A DNA stretch of 43,637 bases. It comes from Opitutaceae bacterium. GTDB lineage: Bacteria > Verrucomicrobiota > Verrucomicrobiia > Opitutales > Opitutaceae. How positions within the stretch are numbered: the first letter of the stretch is position 1; every line of letters starts with the position of its first letter. The DNA is taken from assembly GCA_026125215.1 (NCBI GenBank), contig JAHCLN010000012.1:1-43637 (forward strand). The letters are read 5' to 3'. This document shows, one piece after another, positions 35,519 through 43,637 of this stretch. The notes under the pieces are model-generated. The model made no database searches, had not been told where the DNA came from, and saw only the letters and a list, made by a program, of their open reading frames with translations. The translations under genes and the position numbers were made by a program.

Positions 35519-36910
35519 ATGCGCATTGAAAAAGACACCATGGGGGAGATGGCGGTGCCCGACGAAGCGCTCTGGGGGGCCTCGACCCAGCGGGCGGTGC
35601 TGAATTTCCCCATCAGCGGCCGGTCTTTGCCGCCGGCCTTCATCCGGGGCCTGGGGTGGGTGAAGCTCGCCGCCGCGCAGGCCAACGCCGAGCTGGGGCG
35701 GCTCGCCCCGGCCAAAGGCCGCCTGATCATGCAGGCGGCGCGGGAAATCGCGGACGGGAAGCACACCGCCCAGTTTCCCGTTGATGTCTTCCAGACCGGC
35801 AGCGGCACCTCCACCAACATGAACGCCAACGAGGTGATCGCCCGCCGGGCCGCCCAGCTCGCCCCGGAGTCCGCGGTGCATCCCAACGACGACGTTAACC
35901 TGGGCCAGTCTTCCAACGACATCATCCCCACGGCCCTGCATTTCAGCGTCGCGGTGGCGCTCGACCGGGAACTGGTCCCGGCGCTCCGGCAGCTCGCCGG
36001 CCGGCTGGAGGCGAAGGCCGCGGACTTTGCCGCCATCGTGAAAATCGGCCGCACCCACCTGATGGATGCCACGCCACTCACGCTGGGCCAGGAGTTTTCC
36101 GGCTATGCCGCGCAGGTCCACAAGGCCGTCGAGCGGGCGCAGCGCGCCATCGCGGTCCTCGGCGAACTGGCGGTTGGCGGCACGGCCGTCGGCACGGGCC
36201 TGAACACACATCCGGAGTTCGCCGCCCGGGTCTGCCGGATCCTCAGTGCGGAAAGCGGGCTGGAGTTTCGCGAGGCGCGCAACCATTTCGAGGCCCAGGC
36301 GGCGCGCGACGATTGCGTCGAAGTTGCCGGACAGCTGGCCGCCGTGGCCGCGAGTCTGGGGAAGATCGCCGGCGACATCCGCCTGCTGGCCTCCGGGCCG
36401 CGGGCCGGTCTGGGCGAGATTTCGCTGCCGGCGACGCAGCCCGGCTCCTCCATCATGCCGGGCAAGGTCAATCCCGTGATGTGCGAAATGCTCGTGCAGG
36501 TCGGGCACTATGTGCAGGGGCTTGGCCAAACCGTGACGGCCTGCGGCCGCGACGGTCAGTTTGAGCTGAACGTGACGCTGCCGCTCATGGCGCACTGCCT
36601 GCACGAGGCGATCACCTGCCTGGCCAACGGCGCCAGGGTGTTTGCGGAAAAATGCGTGGCCGGCATCACGGCGGAGGCGGAGCGTTGCCGGGAGCTGATG
36701 GAACGTTCGCTGATGCTCGTGACCGCGCTCAATCCCCACATCGGCTACGATGCGGCCGCCAGCGTGGCGAAGGAGGCCTTTGCCACCGGCCGGTCGCTGC
36801 GCGAGGTGGTGCTGGCGCGTGGCCTGATGGATGCGGCCACGCTGGACCGGGCACTCGAGCCCTTGGCCATGACGCGGCCGGGTGACAGCGCGCTGGCGGG
36901 CGGCGGCTGA
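35519..36910 (+). CDS. fumC: Fumarate hydratase, class II
   Basis: A 463-residue, oxygen-stable, iron-free fumarase that interconverts fumarate and L-malate in the citric acid cycle. The fumarase/aspartase signature GSSIMPGKVNP begins at G309 with the catalytic serine at S310/S311. IGRTHLMDATP contributes H180, and TGSGTSTNMNANEV is the first conserved region. Asp-ammonia lyase is excluded by the closer match of these regions to FumC. It is followed 13 bp later by yjbQ on the same strand, so both are likely cotranscribed. A class I fumarase gene converges on this pair. Confidence 0.95.
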   Translation: MRIEKDTMGEMAVPDEALWGASTQRAVLNFPISGRSLPPAFIRGLGWVKLAAAQANAELGRLAPAKGRLIMQAAREIADGKHTAQFPVDVFQTGSGTSTNMNANEVIARRAAQLAPESAVHPNDDVNLGQSSNDIIPTALHFSVAVALDRELVPALRQLAGRLEAKAADFAAIVKIGRTHLMDATPLTLGQEFSGYAAQVHKAVERAQRAIAVLGELAVGGTAVGTGLNTHPEFAARVCRILSAESGLEFREARNHFEAQAARDDCVEVAGQLAAVAASLGKIAGDIRLLASGPRAGLGEISLPATQPGSSIMPGKVNPVMCEMLVQVGHYVQGLGQTVTACGRDGQFELNVTLPLMAHCLHEAITCLANGARVFAEKCVAGITAEAERCRELMERSLMLVTALNPHIGYDAAASVAKEAFATGRSLREVVLARGLMDAATLDRALEPLAMTRPGDSALAGGG

Positions 36911-36923
36911 AAATTTCCGGCGC

Positions 36924-37340
36924 ATGGCAGTCCATCAGGAAACTTTCGAATTACCCACCCGCGGCGCCGGTCTGGTCGAGATCACCACCGAGATCTCCCG
37001 GGTGGTGGCACGCAGCGGTCTCCGACAGGGAGCGGTCACGGTGTTTTGCCGTCACACCAGCTGCTCGCTGGTCATCATGGAAAACGCTGATCCCGGTGCC
37101 CGCCACGATCTGGAGGCCTGGCTCGACCGGCTGGTGCCGGCGGACGACCCGCATTTCACCCACACGCTGGAAGGGTCGGACGACATGCCCGCGCACATCA
37201 AGATGGCGCTCACCCGCACGAGCGAGACGGTGCCCTTGGCCGACGGCCGCATGCTCCTGGGCACCTGGCAGGGGATTTTTCTCTGGGAACACCGCCGCGC
37301 AGCCCACCGGCGCGAGGTCGTGGTGACCGTGCTCGGCTGA
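36924..37340 (+). CDS. yjbQ: YjbQ family protein (UPF0047)
   Basis: A 138-residue protein of the YjbQ/UPF0047 family, with VFCRHTSCSLVIMENADP, EGSDDMPAHIK and GTWQGIFLWEHR. The conserved His/Glu/Asp residues are the expected ligands. Some members have thiamin-phosphate synthase-like activity in vitro, though the physiological role is unsettled. ATG at 36924 is chosen because the family begins near here (MAVHQETFELPT). It ends 3 bp from the stop of the convergent class I fumarase gene. Confidence 0.92.
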   Translation: MAVHQETFELPTRGAGLVEITTEISRVVARSGLRQGAVTVFCRHTSCSLVIMENADPGARHDLEAWLDRLVPADDPHFTHTLEGSDDMPAHIKMALTRTSETVPLADGRMLLGTWQGIFLWEHRRAAHRREVVVTVLG

Positions 37341-37343
37341 AGT

Positions 37344-38990
37344 CTACTTGCGGCCGGCCGGCCGGCAGGCGCCGCAGCCGTTGACGAAAAAGTCGTTGCC
37401 CTTGTCGTCCACGAGGATGAACGCGGGGAAATCCTGCACCTCGATTTTCCAGACCGCTTCCATGCCGAGCTCGGGATACTCCAGCACCTCCACCTTTTTG
37501 ATGTTCTCCTTGGCCAGGATTGCGGCCGGGCCGCCGATGCTGCCGAGGTAGAAACCGCCGTGCTTTTTGCAGGCCTCGGTGACCGCCTGGCTGCGGTTGC
37601 CCTTGGCCAGCATGACCATCGAGCCGCCGAGGGATTGGAAAAGATCCACGTAGCTGTCCATCCGGCCGGCGGTGGTGGGGCCGAAGCTGCCGGAGGCGTA
37701 GCCCTTGGGCGTCTTGGCCGGGCCGGCGTAATACACGGGATGATTCTTGAAATAGTCGGGCAGGCCCTGGCCGGCGTCCACGCGTTCCTTCAGCTTGGCG
37801 TGCGCGATGTCGCGTGCCACGACCATCGGGCCGCTGAGCAATACGCGCGTGGTGACGGGATGCCGGGAGAGTTCCGCCAGGATGGCCGGCATCGGTTGGT
37901 TGAGATCGATGCGCACGGCCTGGTCGGTCTTGAGCGTGCGCTCCGCCGGCGGGATGAAACGCCCCGGGTCGGTCTCCAGTTTTTCCAGGAAGATGCCGTC
38001 GCGCGTGATCTTGGCCCGGATGTTGCGGTCGGCGCTGCACGAGACGCCCAGGCCCACGGGGCAGGAGGCGCCATGGCGCGGCAGGCGGATGATGCGCACG
38101 TCGAGCGCGAAATACTTGCCGCCGAACTGCGCGCCGATGCCGGTCTGCTGGGCCAGCGCGAGGACCTTCTGCTCAAGCTCCACGTCGCGGAAGGCGCGCC
38201 CGTGCTCGTTGCCGTTGGTCGGCAGGGCATCGTAGTATTTGGTGGAGGCGAGCTTGACGGTTTTGAGGCAGGCTTCCGCGCTGGTGCCGCCGATCACGAA
38301 GGTCAGGTGGTAGGGCGGGCACGCGGCGGTGCCGAGATAGCCCATCTTTTCCACAATGAACTTTTCCAGGCTCCGCGGGTTCAGCAGCGCCTTGGTTTCC
38401 TGAAAGAGGAAAGTCTTGTTGGCCGAGCCGCCGCCCTTGGCGACGAAGAGAAATTCATACTTTGCCCCTTCGGTGGCGAGCAGGTCGATCTGCGCGGGGA
38501 GGTTCGTGCCGGTGTTGACCTCGCGCCACATGTCGAGGGGCGCGGTCTGCGAGTAGCGGAGGTTCTCCTTCGTGTAGCATTCGTAAACGCCGCGCGCGAG
38601 CCACTCGGCGTCGTTGGCGCCGGTCCACACCTGCTGGCCTTTCTTGCCGAAGATGATGGCCGTGCCGGTGTCCTGGCAAAAGGGCAGGATGCCCTGCGCG
38701 GCGATCTCGGCGTTCTTCAGCAGCATGAGCGCGACATAGCGGTCGTTGGTGCTGGCCGCCGGATCTTCGAGGATGGCCGCGACCTGGGCGAGATGCCGCG
38801 GGCGCAGCATGAAGGAACAGTCGTGGAACGCCTCCCGGGCCAGGTAGGCCAGCGCCTCGGGCGCGACCTGCAGGATCTCCCGGCCGGCAAATTCCGCCGT
38901 GCTCAGGCCCTCGCGGGAGAGCAACCGGTATTCGGTGTCATCGGGACCGAGCGGGAAGGGTTCTTGGTAGAAAAATTCTGGCGCAGGCAT
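37344..38990 (-). CDS. Fumarate hydratase, class I (4Fe-4S)
   Basis: A 548-residue oxygen-sensitive fumarase of the FumA/FumB type. The three 4Fe-4S ligands C105 (PFCQDTGT), C224 (AACPPYH) and C318 (GVSCSADR) are present at the same numbers as in E. coli FumA. Both the alpha and beta domains are fused, as in FumA (the beta part is from about residue 380, with [13 protein letters not shown]). It is convergent with yjbQ and 31 bp upstream of the Gfo/Idh/MocA gene. The genome therefore encodes both fumarase classes within one locus, which allows use of one or other as oxygen and iron change. Confidence 0.95.
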   Translation of the reverse strand: MPAPEFFYQEPFPLGPDDTEYRLLSREGLSTAEFAGREILQVAPEALAYLAREAFHDCSFMLRPRHLAQVAAILEDPAASTNDRYVALMLLKNAEIAAQGILPFCQDTGTAIIFGKKGQQVWTGANDAEWLARGVYECYTKENLRYSQTAPLDMWREVNTGTNLPAQIDLLATEGAKYEFLFVAKGGGSANKTFLFQETKALLNPRSLEKFIVEKMGYLGTAACPPYHLTFVIGGTSAEACLKTVKLASTKYYDALPTNGNEHGRAFRDVELEQKVLALAQQTGIGAQFGGKYFALDVRIIRLPRHGASCPVGLGVSCSADRNIRAKITRDGIFLEKLETDPGRFIPPAERTLKTDQAVRIDLNQPMPAILAELSRHPVTTRVLLSGPMVVARDIAHAKLKERVDAGQGLPDYFKNHPVYYAGPAKTPKGYASGSFGPTTAGRMDSYVDLFQSLGGSMVMLAKGNRSQAVTEACKKHGGFYLGSIGGPAAILAKENIKKVEVLEYPELGMEAVWKIEVQDFPAFILVDDKGNDFFVNGCGACRPAGRK

Positions 38991-39021
38991 GGCGGGCAGG
39001 ATGGCACGGAAAAGCGAAAGT

Positions 39022-40272
39022 TCAACGCGCCGCCAGCATCGCCCGCACGGTGTCGCGGAAGCGCGGCAGATCCGCCGGGGTCGCCGTGGCGCCGGGGGCG
39101 CGGCCCCAGCCGGCCGGTCCGGGCCAGGCGCCCTGGGCGATGAACGCCTCGACGGCGCGCTGCATGCCGGCGACGTTGAAGTAATCCTTCTGCTCCTTTT
39201 CGTCGCGCAGGCCCGTGAGCAGCGCGGCGGGGAAAGGCGCGATGTGCTCGCCCGACACGTGCGCGAGGTCGTTGAGCACGACGAAAGGACGCGAATCCGC
39301 GAGCGTGGTGGCGGGCCGGTCGGTCTCGCCGCGCAGGTAGCGGTGGTATTCCAGATGGTTGTCGTGCAGGCCGTCGAAACCTTCCAGCGCGATGCGCTCG
39401 ACGCGTCCGTCGCGCCAGCGCACCTCGGCCTGCTGGCCGACGATGTATTTGATCTGCGCCCGCTCGCATTCGACGGTTTCGCAGTGCTGCCCCTGGCCCG
39501 CGCAGGCGTGCGACAGCGCGAACCTCAGGGTGGCGCCGCCGGCGGTGTCCGCCTCGACGAAGAAGGTGTCCGCCCCTTCGATGGCGTGCGCCCGGTAGAG
39601 CTCGGCGCGGACGCCGGCGATCTGCGCCCAGCTGAACAGCTCCGTCCCGCCGAGCCAGAAGAGCATGTTGTGCACGAAGTGGGCGAGGGCGTTGCCCATG
39701 CAGCTGTCGAGCACCACGCGGCCGTCCATCATCAGCCGGCCGGCCCAGTTGTTGCGCCGGAAATAGTCGGCGGGCCGCGGCCACAGCGCCATCAGGCTGG
39801 CGCCGAGCGGCGCGCCGAACTCGCCCGCCAGGAGACGTTGTTTCAGCGCGAGCCGGGGCTTCTCGATGATGAAATTGAAACCGACCAGCGACGAACGCCG
39901 GGCCAGCCGGTCGCGGATGATCATCTCCTCGAGTTCGAGGTGGTCGAGGGTGGGGGGCTTTTCGAGATAGACGGGGATGCCGAGCTCAACCCCGGCCCGG
40001 TGCATCTCCGCGTGCAGGTTGATCGGGGTCGGCACCACCAGCAGGTCGAGGTCGCGGTGGCAGGCCGCGAGCATGGTCTTGTAATCCGGGAAAACGGCGA
40101 CGCCGCGGTCGGCCAACCGCCAGGTTTGCTGCTCCGTGACAAAGCCGGCCGCCTGCGGATCACAGGTGCAGATCAGCCGGGCCAGGCCGCGCTCCTCCAG
40201 ACGCGCGATCGTGTTGTGATGCCAGGCGGCGAAACCACCCATGCCGATGATGCCGGTGCGGATGGGGCTCAT
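39022..40272 (-). CDS. Gfo/Idh/MocA family oxidoreductase
   Basis: A 416-residue NAD(P)-dependent oxidoreductase. The N-terminal Rossmann fold is [16 protein letters not shown] (residues 4-19), and [10 protein letters not shown] carries the conserved EKP motif at 104-106. The C-terminal substrate domain is beta-rich. Substrates are commonly sugars or inositols, but none can be assigned. Its ATG overlaps the kdsD stop by one base (TAATG), and cotranscription suggests a link to sugar or LPS metabolism. Confidence 0.85.
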   Translation of the reverse strand: MSPIRTGIIGMGGFAAWHHNTIARLEERGLARLICTCDPQAAGFVTEQQTWRLADRGVAVFPDYKTMLAACHRDLDLLVVPTPINLHAEMHRAGVELGIPVYLEKPPTLDHLELEEMIIRDRLARRSSLVGFNFIIEKPRLALKQRLLAGEFGAPLGASLMALWPRPADYFRRNNWAGRLMMDGRVVLDSCMGNALAHFVHNMLFWLGGTELFSWAQIAGVRAELYRAHAIEGADTFFVEADTAGGATLRFALSHACAGQGQHCETVECERAQIKYIVGQQAEVRWRDGRVERIALEGFDGLHDNHLEYHRYLRGETDRPATTLADSRPFVVLNDLAHVSGEHIAPFPAALLTGLRDEKEQKDYFNVAGMQRAVEAFIAQGAWPGPAGWGRAPGATATPADLPRFRDTVRAMLAAR

Positions 40273-41261
40273 TACACGATCCGGAGTTTGGGCAGGTCCT
40301 GGCCGTCGATCAGCCCGACGGGACGACCTTGCCGGTTGACGACGATGAGGTCGTCGATCCGGTGGGTCTCAAACAGGCGGAGGGCGTCAACCGCGAGGGC
40401 GTCCTCGCGGATGACCTTCGGGGTGCGGGTCATGAAGGTGGACACGGGTTTGGATAGAAAATCGGGGCCGGTGAGGGCGCTGCGGCGGAAGTCCCCGTCG
40501 GTCAGGATGCCGGTGAGCTTCCCGCTTTTGGCGTGGACGAGCGCGATGCTGCCGCTCTTGGCCTTCGTCATGGCGAGGATGGTCTCCTGCGTGGTGCAGG
40601 TGTCGGGCCGGATCGGCAGGCGGCTGCCGGTGCGCATGATGTCCTGCACGCGCAGGAGCAGGATGCGCCCGAGGTTGCCGGCGGGATGGTAGCGGGCAAA
40701 ATCGTCGCGGGTGAGTCCCCGCGCCTCCAGCAGCACCATCGCGAGCGCGTCGCCGAGGGCGATGGCGGCCGTGGTGCTGGCCGTCGGCGCGAGCTCCAGC
40801 GGGCAGGCTTCCCGCGGCACCTGGTAAAGCAGCCGGTGGTCGGCGTTCTTCGCGAGGTCGGAGTTCGGGTGGCTGGTGAAAGCGACGATGCCGACGTCAA
40901 AGCGCCGCAGCACCGGCACCAGCCGCAGCACCTCCTCGGTCTGGCCGCTGTTGCTCAGCAGGATGGCCAGGTCGCCCGCCGCGCAAAGGCCCAGATCGCC
41001 GTGCAGTGCCTGCGTCGCGTCGAGGAAACAGGAGGAAACCCCGGTGCTGTTGAAGGTGCCGGCCAGTTTCTGGGCCACATGGGCGGACTTGCCGACGCCG
41101 GTGAAGATCAACTTGCGCCCGGCCCGGGCCGCGGCTTCGACCGCCCGGGCGGTGCCCACGAACTCCGCCCCCAGGCCCTTTGCCGTCTGCGTCAGCGCCT
41201 CGGTTTCTATCCGGATGCAGGCACGGGCGCGGGCGAGGGCGGATTTCGGATTGAGGGCCAT
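40272..41261 (-). CDS. kdsD: D-arabinose 5-phosphate isomerase (KpsF/GutQ family)
   Basis: A 329-residue enzyme interconverting D-ribulose 5-phosphate and D-arabinose 5-phosphate, the first step towards Kdo of lipopolysaccharide. An SIS sugar-isomerase domain (LIFTGVGKSAHVAQKLAGT, and LSNSGQTEEV) is followed by two C-terminal CBS domains (VQDIMRTG and VSTFMTRTPKV). This arrangement is typical of full-length KdsD. It is divergent from the LysM lipoprotein gene and coupled to the oxidoreductase gene. It supports an LPS-bearing outer membrane. Confidence 0.94.
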   Translation of the reverse strand: MALNPKSALARARACIRIETEALTQTAKGLGAEFVGTARAVEAAARAGRKLIFTGVGKSAHVAQKLAGTFNSTGVSSCFLDATQALHGDLGLCAAGDLAILLSNSGQTEEVLRLVPVLRRFDVGIVAFTSHPNSDLAKNADHRLLYQVPREACPLELAPTASTTAAIALGDALAMVLLEARGLTRDDFARYHPAGNLGRILLLRVQDIMRTGSRLPIRPDTCTTQETILAMTKAKSGSIALVHAKSGKLTGILTDGDFRRSALTGPDFLSKPVSTFMTRTPKVIREDALAVDALRLFETHRIDDLIVVNRQGRPVGLIDGQDLPKLRIV

Positions 41262-41333
41262 TTAGGGTTTGTGTCGCTGAAACAGGTTGCGGAATTTACC
41301 GCGAACCCACTCCCGTTCAATCCCTTTCCCGCT

Positions 41334-42176
41334 GTGACGCTGAAACGACTGAAAATTCCGGGCCTCTTCGCCGTGCTGGCCGTGCTCCTCATCGGCACGG
41401 GCTGCGAGCGGCACGACGGCCCGGGCCTGGGGGCGGAGTCCGACGATGCCGGTTACCGCCGCGGCCAGCAGCTCGTGAAACAGGGCCGCAAACAGGAAGC
41501 GCTCGCGGCTTTTCTCAAGGTCATCGCGCAGCGCGGAGACGCGGCGCCGGAATCCCACCTCGATGCCGGCCTGATTTACCTCAACGACATCAAGGATCCG
41601 ATCGCGGCGATCTACCATTTTCGCAAATACCTGGAGCTTCAGCCCAACGCCGTGCAGGCCGCCTACGTGCGCGGGCTCGTGGACAGCGCCAAGCGCGAGT
41701 TTGCCCGCACCCTGCCCGGCAATCCGCTTGAGAGCCAGGCCCTGCGTCTCGACATGATGGACCAAGTCGGCCGGCTCCAGCGCGAGGTGGAGCAATTGAA
41801 GGCCGAGCTGACGGCGGCCCGCAGCGGCGCCCCGGCGCCCGTCAACCGGCTGCTGGTGCCCACCGATCAGACCGGCGCCTTCCAACCTCCCGTCAATCCG
41901 GTCGTGCGCGAGGTGGATGCGGCCTCGCCCATCACGATGGCACCGCTCTCGCCGCGGCCGGCCGCGGCCGAACCCGCGGCGCCGCCGCCGGCATCCCCGC
42001 CGCCGGCCGCCGAGACCGCGCGGCTGCATGTCGTCGTGAAGGGCGACACGCTCTTCAGCCTCGCGCAGCGCTACTACAACGACCGCAGCCGCTGGCGCGA
42101 CATCTACGCGGCCAACCGCGACCAGATGCCCAATGAAAACGCTCTCCGGCTGGGCATGACGCTGAAGATTCCCTGA
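41334..42176 (+). CDS. LysM-domain lipoprotein with TPR-like repeats
   Basis: A 280-residue cell-envelope protein. The start is a GTG at 41334, because a lipoprotein signal follows directly (LKRLKIPGLFAVLAVLLIG then TGC as the lipid-attachment Cys). A TPR-like section at about residues 40-110 contains GRKQEALAAFLKV and PIAAIYHFRKYLEL. A coiled-coil segment and a Pro/Ala-rich linker lead to a C-terminal LysM domain (VVVKGDTLFSLAQRYYNDRS), ending at MTLKIP. LysM binds peptidoglycan, and the protein probably ties envelope components to it. GTG as start is unusual but no ATG is available. Confidence 0.8.
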   Translation: MTLKRLKIPGLFAVLAVLLIGTGCERHDGPGLGAESDDAGYRRGQQLVKQGRKQEALAAFLKVIAQRGDAAPESHLDAGLIYLNDIKDPIAAIYHFRKYLELQPNAVQAAYVRGLVDSAKREFARTLPGNPLESQALRLDMMDQVGRLQREVEQLKAELTAARSGAPAPVNRLLVPTDQTGAFQPPVNPVVREVDAASPITMAPLSPRPAAAEPAAPPPASPPPAAETARLHVVVKGDTLFSLAQRYYNDRSRWRDIYAANRDQMPNENALRLGMTLKIP

Positions 42177-42179
42177 GCC

Positions 42180-43349
42180 ATGCCGCAGACTTCGCGCCGC
42201 ACCGCGGTTTTTACGGAGTCGCTCATCCGCGAAATGTCGCGCGTCGCCGCGCGGCACGGCGCGATCAACCTTTCCCAGGGCTTTCCCGACTGGGATCCGC
42301 CCGCCGCCCTGGTGACGGCGGCGAAGGCGGCGATGGACGCCTCCCGCCACCAATACGCGGTCACCTGGGGGTCGCCCGAGCTGCGTGCGGCGCTCGGGGC
42401 CAAAATCGGTCGCGGCACGGGCACGCCGGTGGACGCCGAGCGCGAACTGGTCGTCACCTGCGGCGCCACCGAGGCGATGATGGTGGCCATGATGACGGTG
42501 TGTGATCCGGGCGACAAAGTCGGGCTCTTCTCGCCCTTCTACGAAAACTACAACGCCGATGCCATCCTCACCGGCGCGCAGCCCGTCCATGTGCCGCTGC
42601 ATCCGCCGCACTACCGGTTCGACCCGGCGGAGTTGCGTGCGGCATTTGCGCAGGGGCTGAAGGCCTTTGTGCTCTGCAATCCGTCCAATCCCTGCGGCCG
42701 GGTGTTCACGCGCGAGGAGTTGCTCCAGATTGCCGCGCTGGCCGAGGAGTTCGACACCTGGGTGCTGACCGACGAAGTTTACGAGCATATCGTCTTCGCC
42801 CCGCACCGGCACACGTATTTCAACACCCTGCCCGGCATGGCGGCACGCACGCTGATGTGTTCATCCCTTTCGAAGACCTTCGCCATCACCGGCTGGCGGC
42901 TGGGCTATGCTATCGCCCCCACCGCCCTGGCGGCATCCGTCCGTCCCGCCCATGATTTCATGACCATCTGCGCGCCCACCCCCCTCCAGGTTGCCGCCGT
43001 CACCGCCCTCGACTTCCCCGCTGCCTACTACCAACAGATGACGGAAGGCTATCACGAGCGCCGGTCACTTATGACCACCACCCTCGCCGAACTGGGCTTT
43101 GGCGTCCAACTGCCCGAAGGCGCCTACTACCTCCTGGCCGACTACAGCCGCCTGCCCATCCCCCAGGCCGAATGGGATTCCACCCGTTTCGCCCGCTGGC
43201 TGACGACCGATGTGGGGGTGGCGGTGGTGCCGGGGACGACCTTCTACGGACTCCCCGGCTACGGCGAACACAGCGTCCGCTTTGCCTTCCCCAAGCGTCT
43301 GGAAACCCTGCGCGAGGCCGGGAGGAGGTTGGAGAGAGCGATCAGGTAG
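42180..43349 (+). CDS. Pyridoxal-phosphate aminotransferase class I/II
   Basis: A 389-residue fold-type I aminotransferase. Lys232 in SSLSKTFAITGWRLGY forms the PLP aldimine, NPSNPCGRVFT and TDEVYEHIVF give further PLP contacts, and the last conserved Arg lies in HSVRFAFPK. The N-terminal INLSQGFPDW resembles kynurenine/glutamine transaminases and the methionine aminotransferase YbdL. Exact substrate preference cannot be read. It begins 3 bp after the LysM gene, so it may share that transcript. Confidence 0.9.
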   Translation: MPQTSRRTAVFTESLIREMSRVAARHGAINLSQGFPDWDPPAALVTAAKAAMDASRHQYAVTWGSPELRAALGAKIGRGTGTPVDAERELVVTCGATEAMMVAMMTVCDPGDKVGLFSPFYENYNADAILTGAQPVHVPLHPPHYRFDPAELRAAFAQGLKAFVLCNPSNPCGRVFTREELLQIAALAEEFDTWVLTDEVYEHIVFAPHRHTYFNTLPGMAARTLMCSSLSKTFAITGWRLGYAIAPTALAASVRPAHDFMTICAPTPLQVAAVTALDFPAAYYQQMTEGYHERRSLMTTTLAELGFGVQLPEGAYYLLADYSRLPIPQAEWDSTRFARWLTTDVGVAVVPGTTFYGLPGYGEHSVRFAFPKRLETLREAGRRLERAIR

Positions 43350-43360
43350 GAAGGGGGAGG

Positions 43361-43416
43361 GTCGCAGGTGGCAGGTCGCAGGTGGCAGGGGGCAAGTCGC
43401 AAGTCGCAAGGGGCAG
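43361..43416. repeat. 7-bp tandem array (GTCGCAG/GTGGCAG type)
   Basis: Eight consecutive heptamers: GTCGCAG, GTGGCAG, GTCGCAG, GTGGCAG, GGGGCAA, GTCGCAA, GTCGCAA and GGGGCAG. It begins 11 bp after the aminotransferase stop codon. Same period as the arrays beside the four-helix-bundle gene, but different sequence. Confidence 0.85.
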
Positions 43417-43424
43417 AGCATGTC

Positions 43425-43460
43425 CCTTCGCTCCGTTCAGGGCAGGCTCCGAGTGAAGCA
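43425..43460. repeat. Imperfect palindrome between the two 7-bp arrays
   Basis: CTTCGCTC is mirrored, with one mismatch, by GAGTGAAG around a GTTCAGGGCAGGCTCC core. Read on the minus strand it would encode the LGACPERSEG-like peptide, which I recall from spurious ORFs of many genomes; this fits a widely dispersed repeat. That link is from memory and is not verified. Confidence 0.5.
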
Positions 43461-43493
43461 AAGGATCGCAACTGCCAGGATGGCGGCTCAGCC

Positions 43494-43570
43494 GTTGATT
43501 GTTGATTGTTGATTGTTGATTGTTGACTGTTGATTGTTGACTGTTGATTGTTGACTGTTGATTGTTGACT
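43494..43570. repeat. 7-bp tandem array (GTTGATT/GTTGACT type)
   Basis: Eleven exact heptamers: four GTTGATT units, then an alternating series of GTTGACT and GTTGATT ending at 43570. The alternation makes a 14-bp higher-order period. No gene is seen from here to the window end. Confidence 0.9.
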
Positions 43571-43637
43571 GTTCTCCCCCTCTCCCCCAACCAGCGTCCC
43601 ACCCACCCCCCAAACCCCCAAATAGTTAACCCCAACA

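Noticed and set aside
43494..43570. A CRISPR-like repeat array.
   Set aside because: Units are only 7 bp and directly adjacent, with no spacers.
43259..43635. Minus-strand open frames giving Asn/Gln/Ser/Thr repeats (NNQQSTIN).
   Set aside because: They are translations of the 7-bp arrays in a phase without stops, with no homology-like region.

Overview
The window is GC-rich (high-GC third positions throughout) and carries genes typical of a free-living Gram-negative bacterium: a PilMNOPQ secretin operon, KdsD (LPS/Kdo pathway), GyrA/GyrB, both fumarase classes and an AddAB-like recombination pair. Gene content, a 33-residue AURKAIP1/COX24-type ribosomal protein and the PilX-like/C-terminal-domain proteins suggest a Verrucomicrobiota member, probably Opitutaceae. 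That placement is inference from gene content; no 16S rRNA gene is present.

Layout. 1-3.9 kb: a DUF2071 protein, two tandem CorA transporters, a PTS EIIA-Ntr-like protein and a small secreted protein. 4.0-9.4 kb: gyrB and gyrA on the minus strand, with a four-helix-bundle (S23-type) gene wedged between them and bracketed by inverted arrays of 7-bp repeats. 9.6-10.8 kb: a coiled-coil zinc-ribbon gene whose stop codon lies inside the P1 helix of the RNase P RNA gene. 10.9-20.6 kb: a minus-strand block with two sensor kinase/response regulator pairs and two copies of a three-gene minor-pilin cassette (PilV-, PilW- and PilX-like). 20.7-27.3 kb: rpsT, an AddB-like nuclease, an AddA-like helicase-nuclease broken by a frameshift, and the 33-residue ribosomal protein. 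27.5-32.1 kb: pilM-N-O-P-Q. 32.2-37.3 kb: a CPBP protease, a polyprenyl diphosphate synthase, an ECF sigma factor with a putative membrane partner, fumC and yjbQ. 37.3-43.3 kb: class I fumarase, a Gfo/Idh/MocA oxidoreductase, kdsD, a LysM lipoprotein and an aminotransferase. 43.36-43.57 kb: two more 7-bp tandem arrays around a palindromic segment.

The most unusual object is at 15480-16577. It is one uninterrupted reading frame that encodes a complete NarL-type response regulator followed directly by a complete PilV-like type IV prepilin, with the prepilin peptidase site G|FTLVE at residues 231/232. The regulator therefore occupies the position of the pilin leader peptide. The frame sits between its cognate kinase gene (4-nt overlap) and pilW/pilX-like genes (overlapping), in an apparent operon. 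A stand-alone paralogous regulator with its own kinase lies just upstream. The layout suggests that two-component signalling and minor-pilin production are physically linked. The upstream regions of the kinase gene and of the second pilin cassette share short repeated AGGC-type motifs that could be regulator binding sites.

The pilMNOPQ operon in the same window supplies the alignment complex and outer-membrane secretin that such minor pilins would use. No major pilin, PilB/T ATPase, PilC or PilD gene is seen here.
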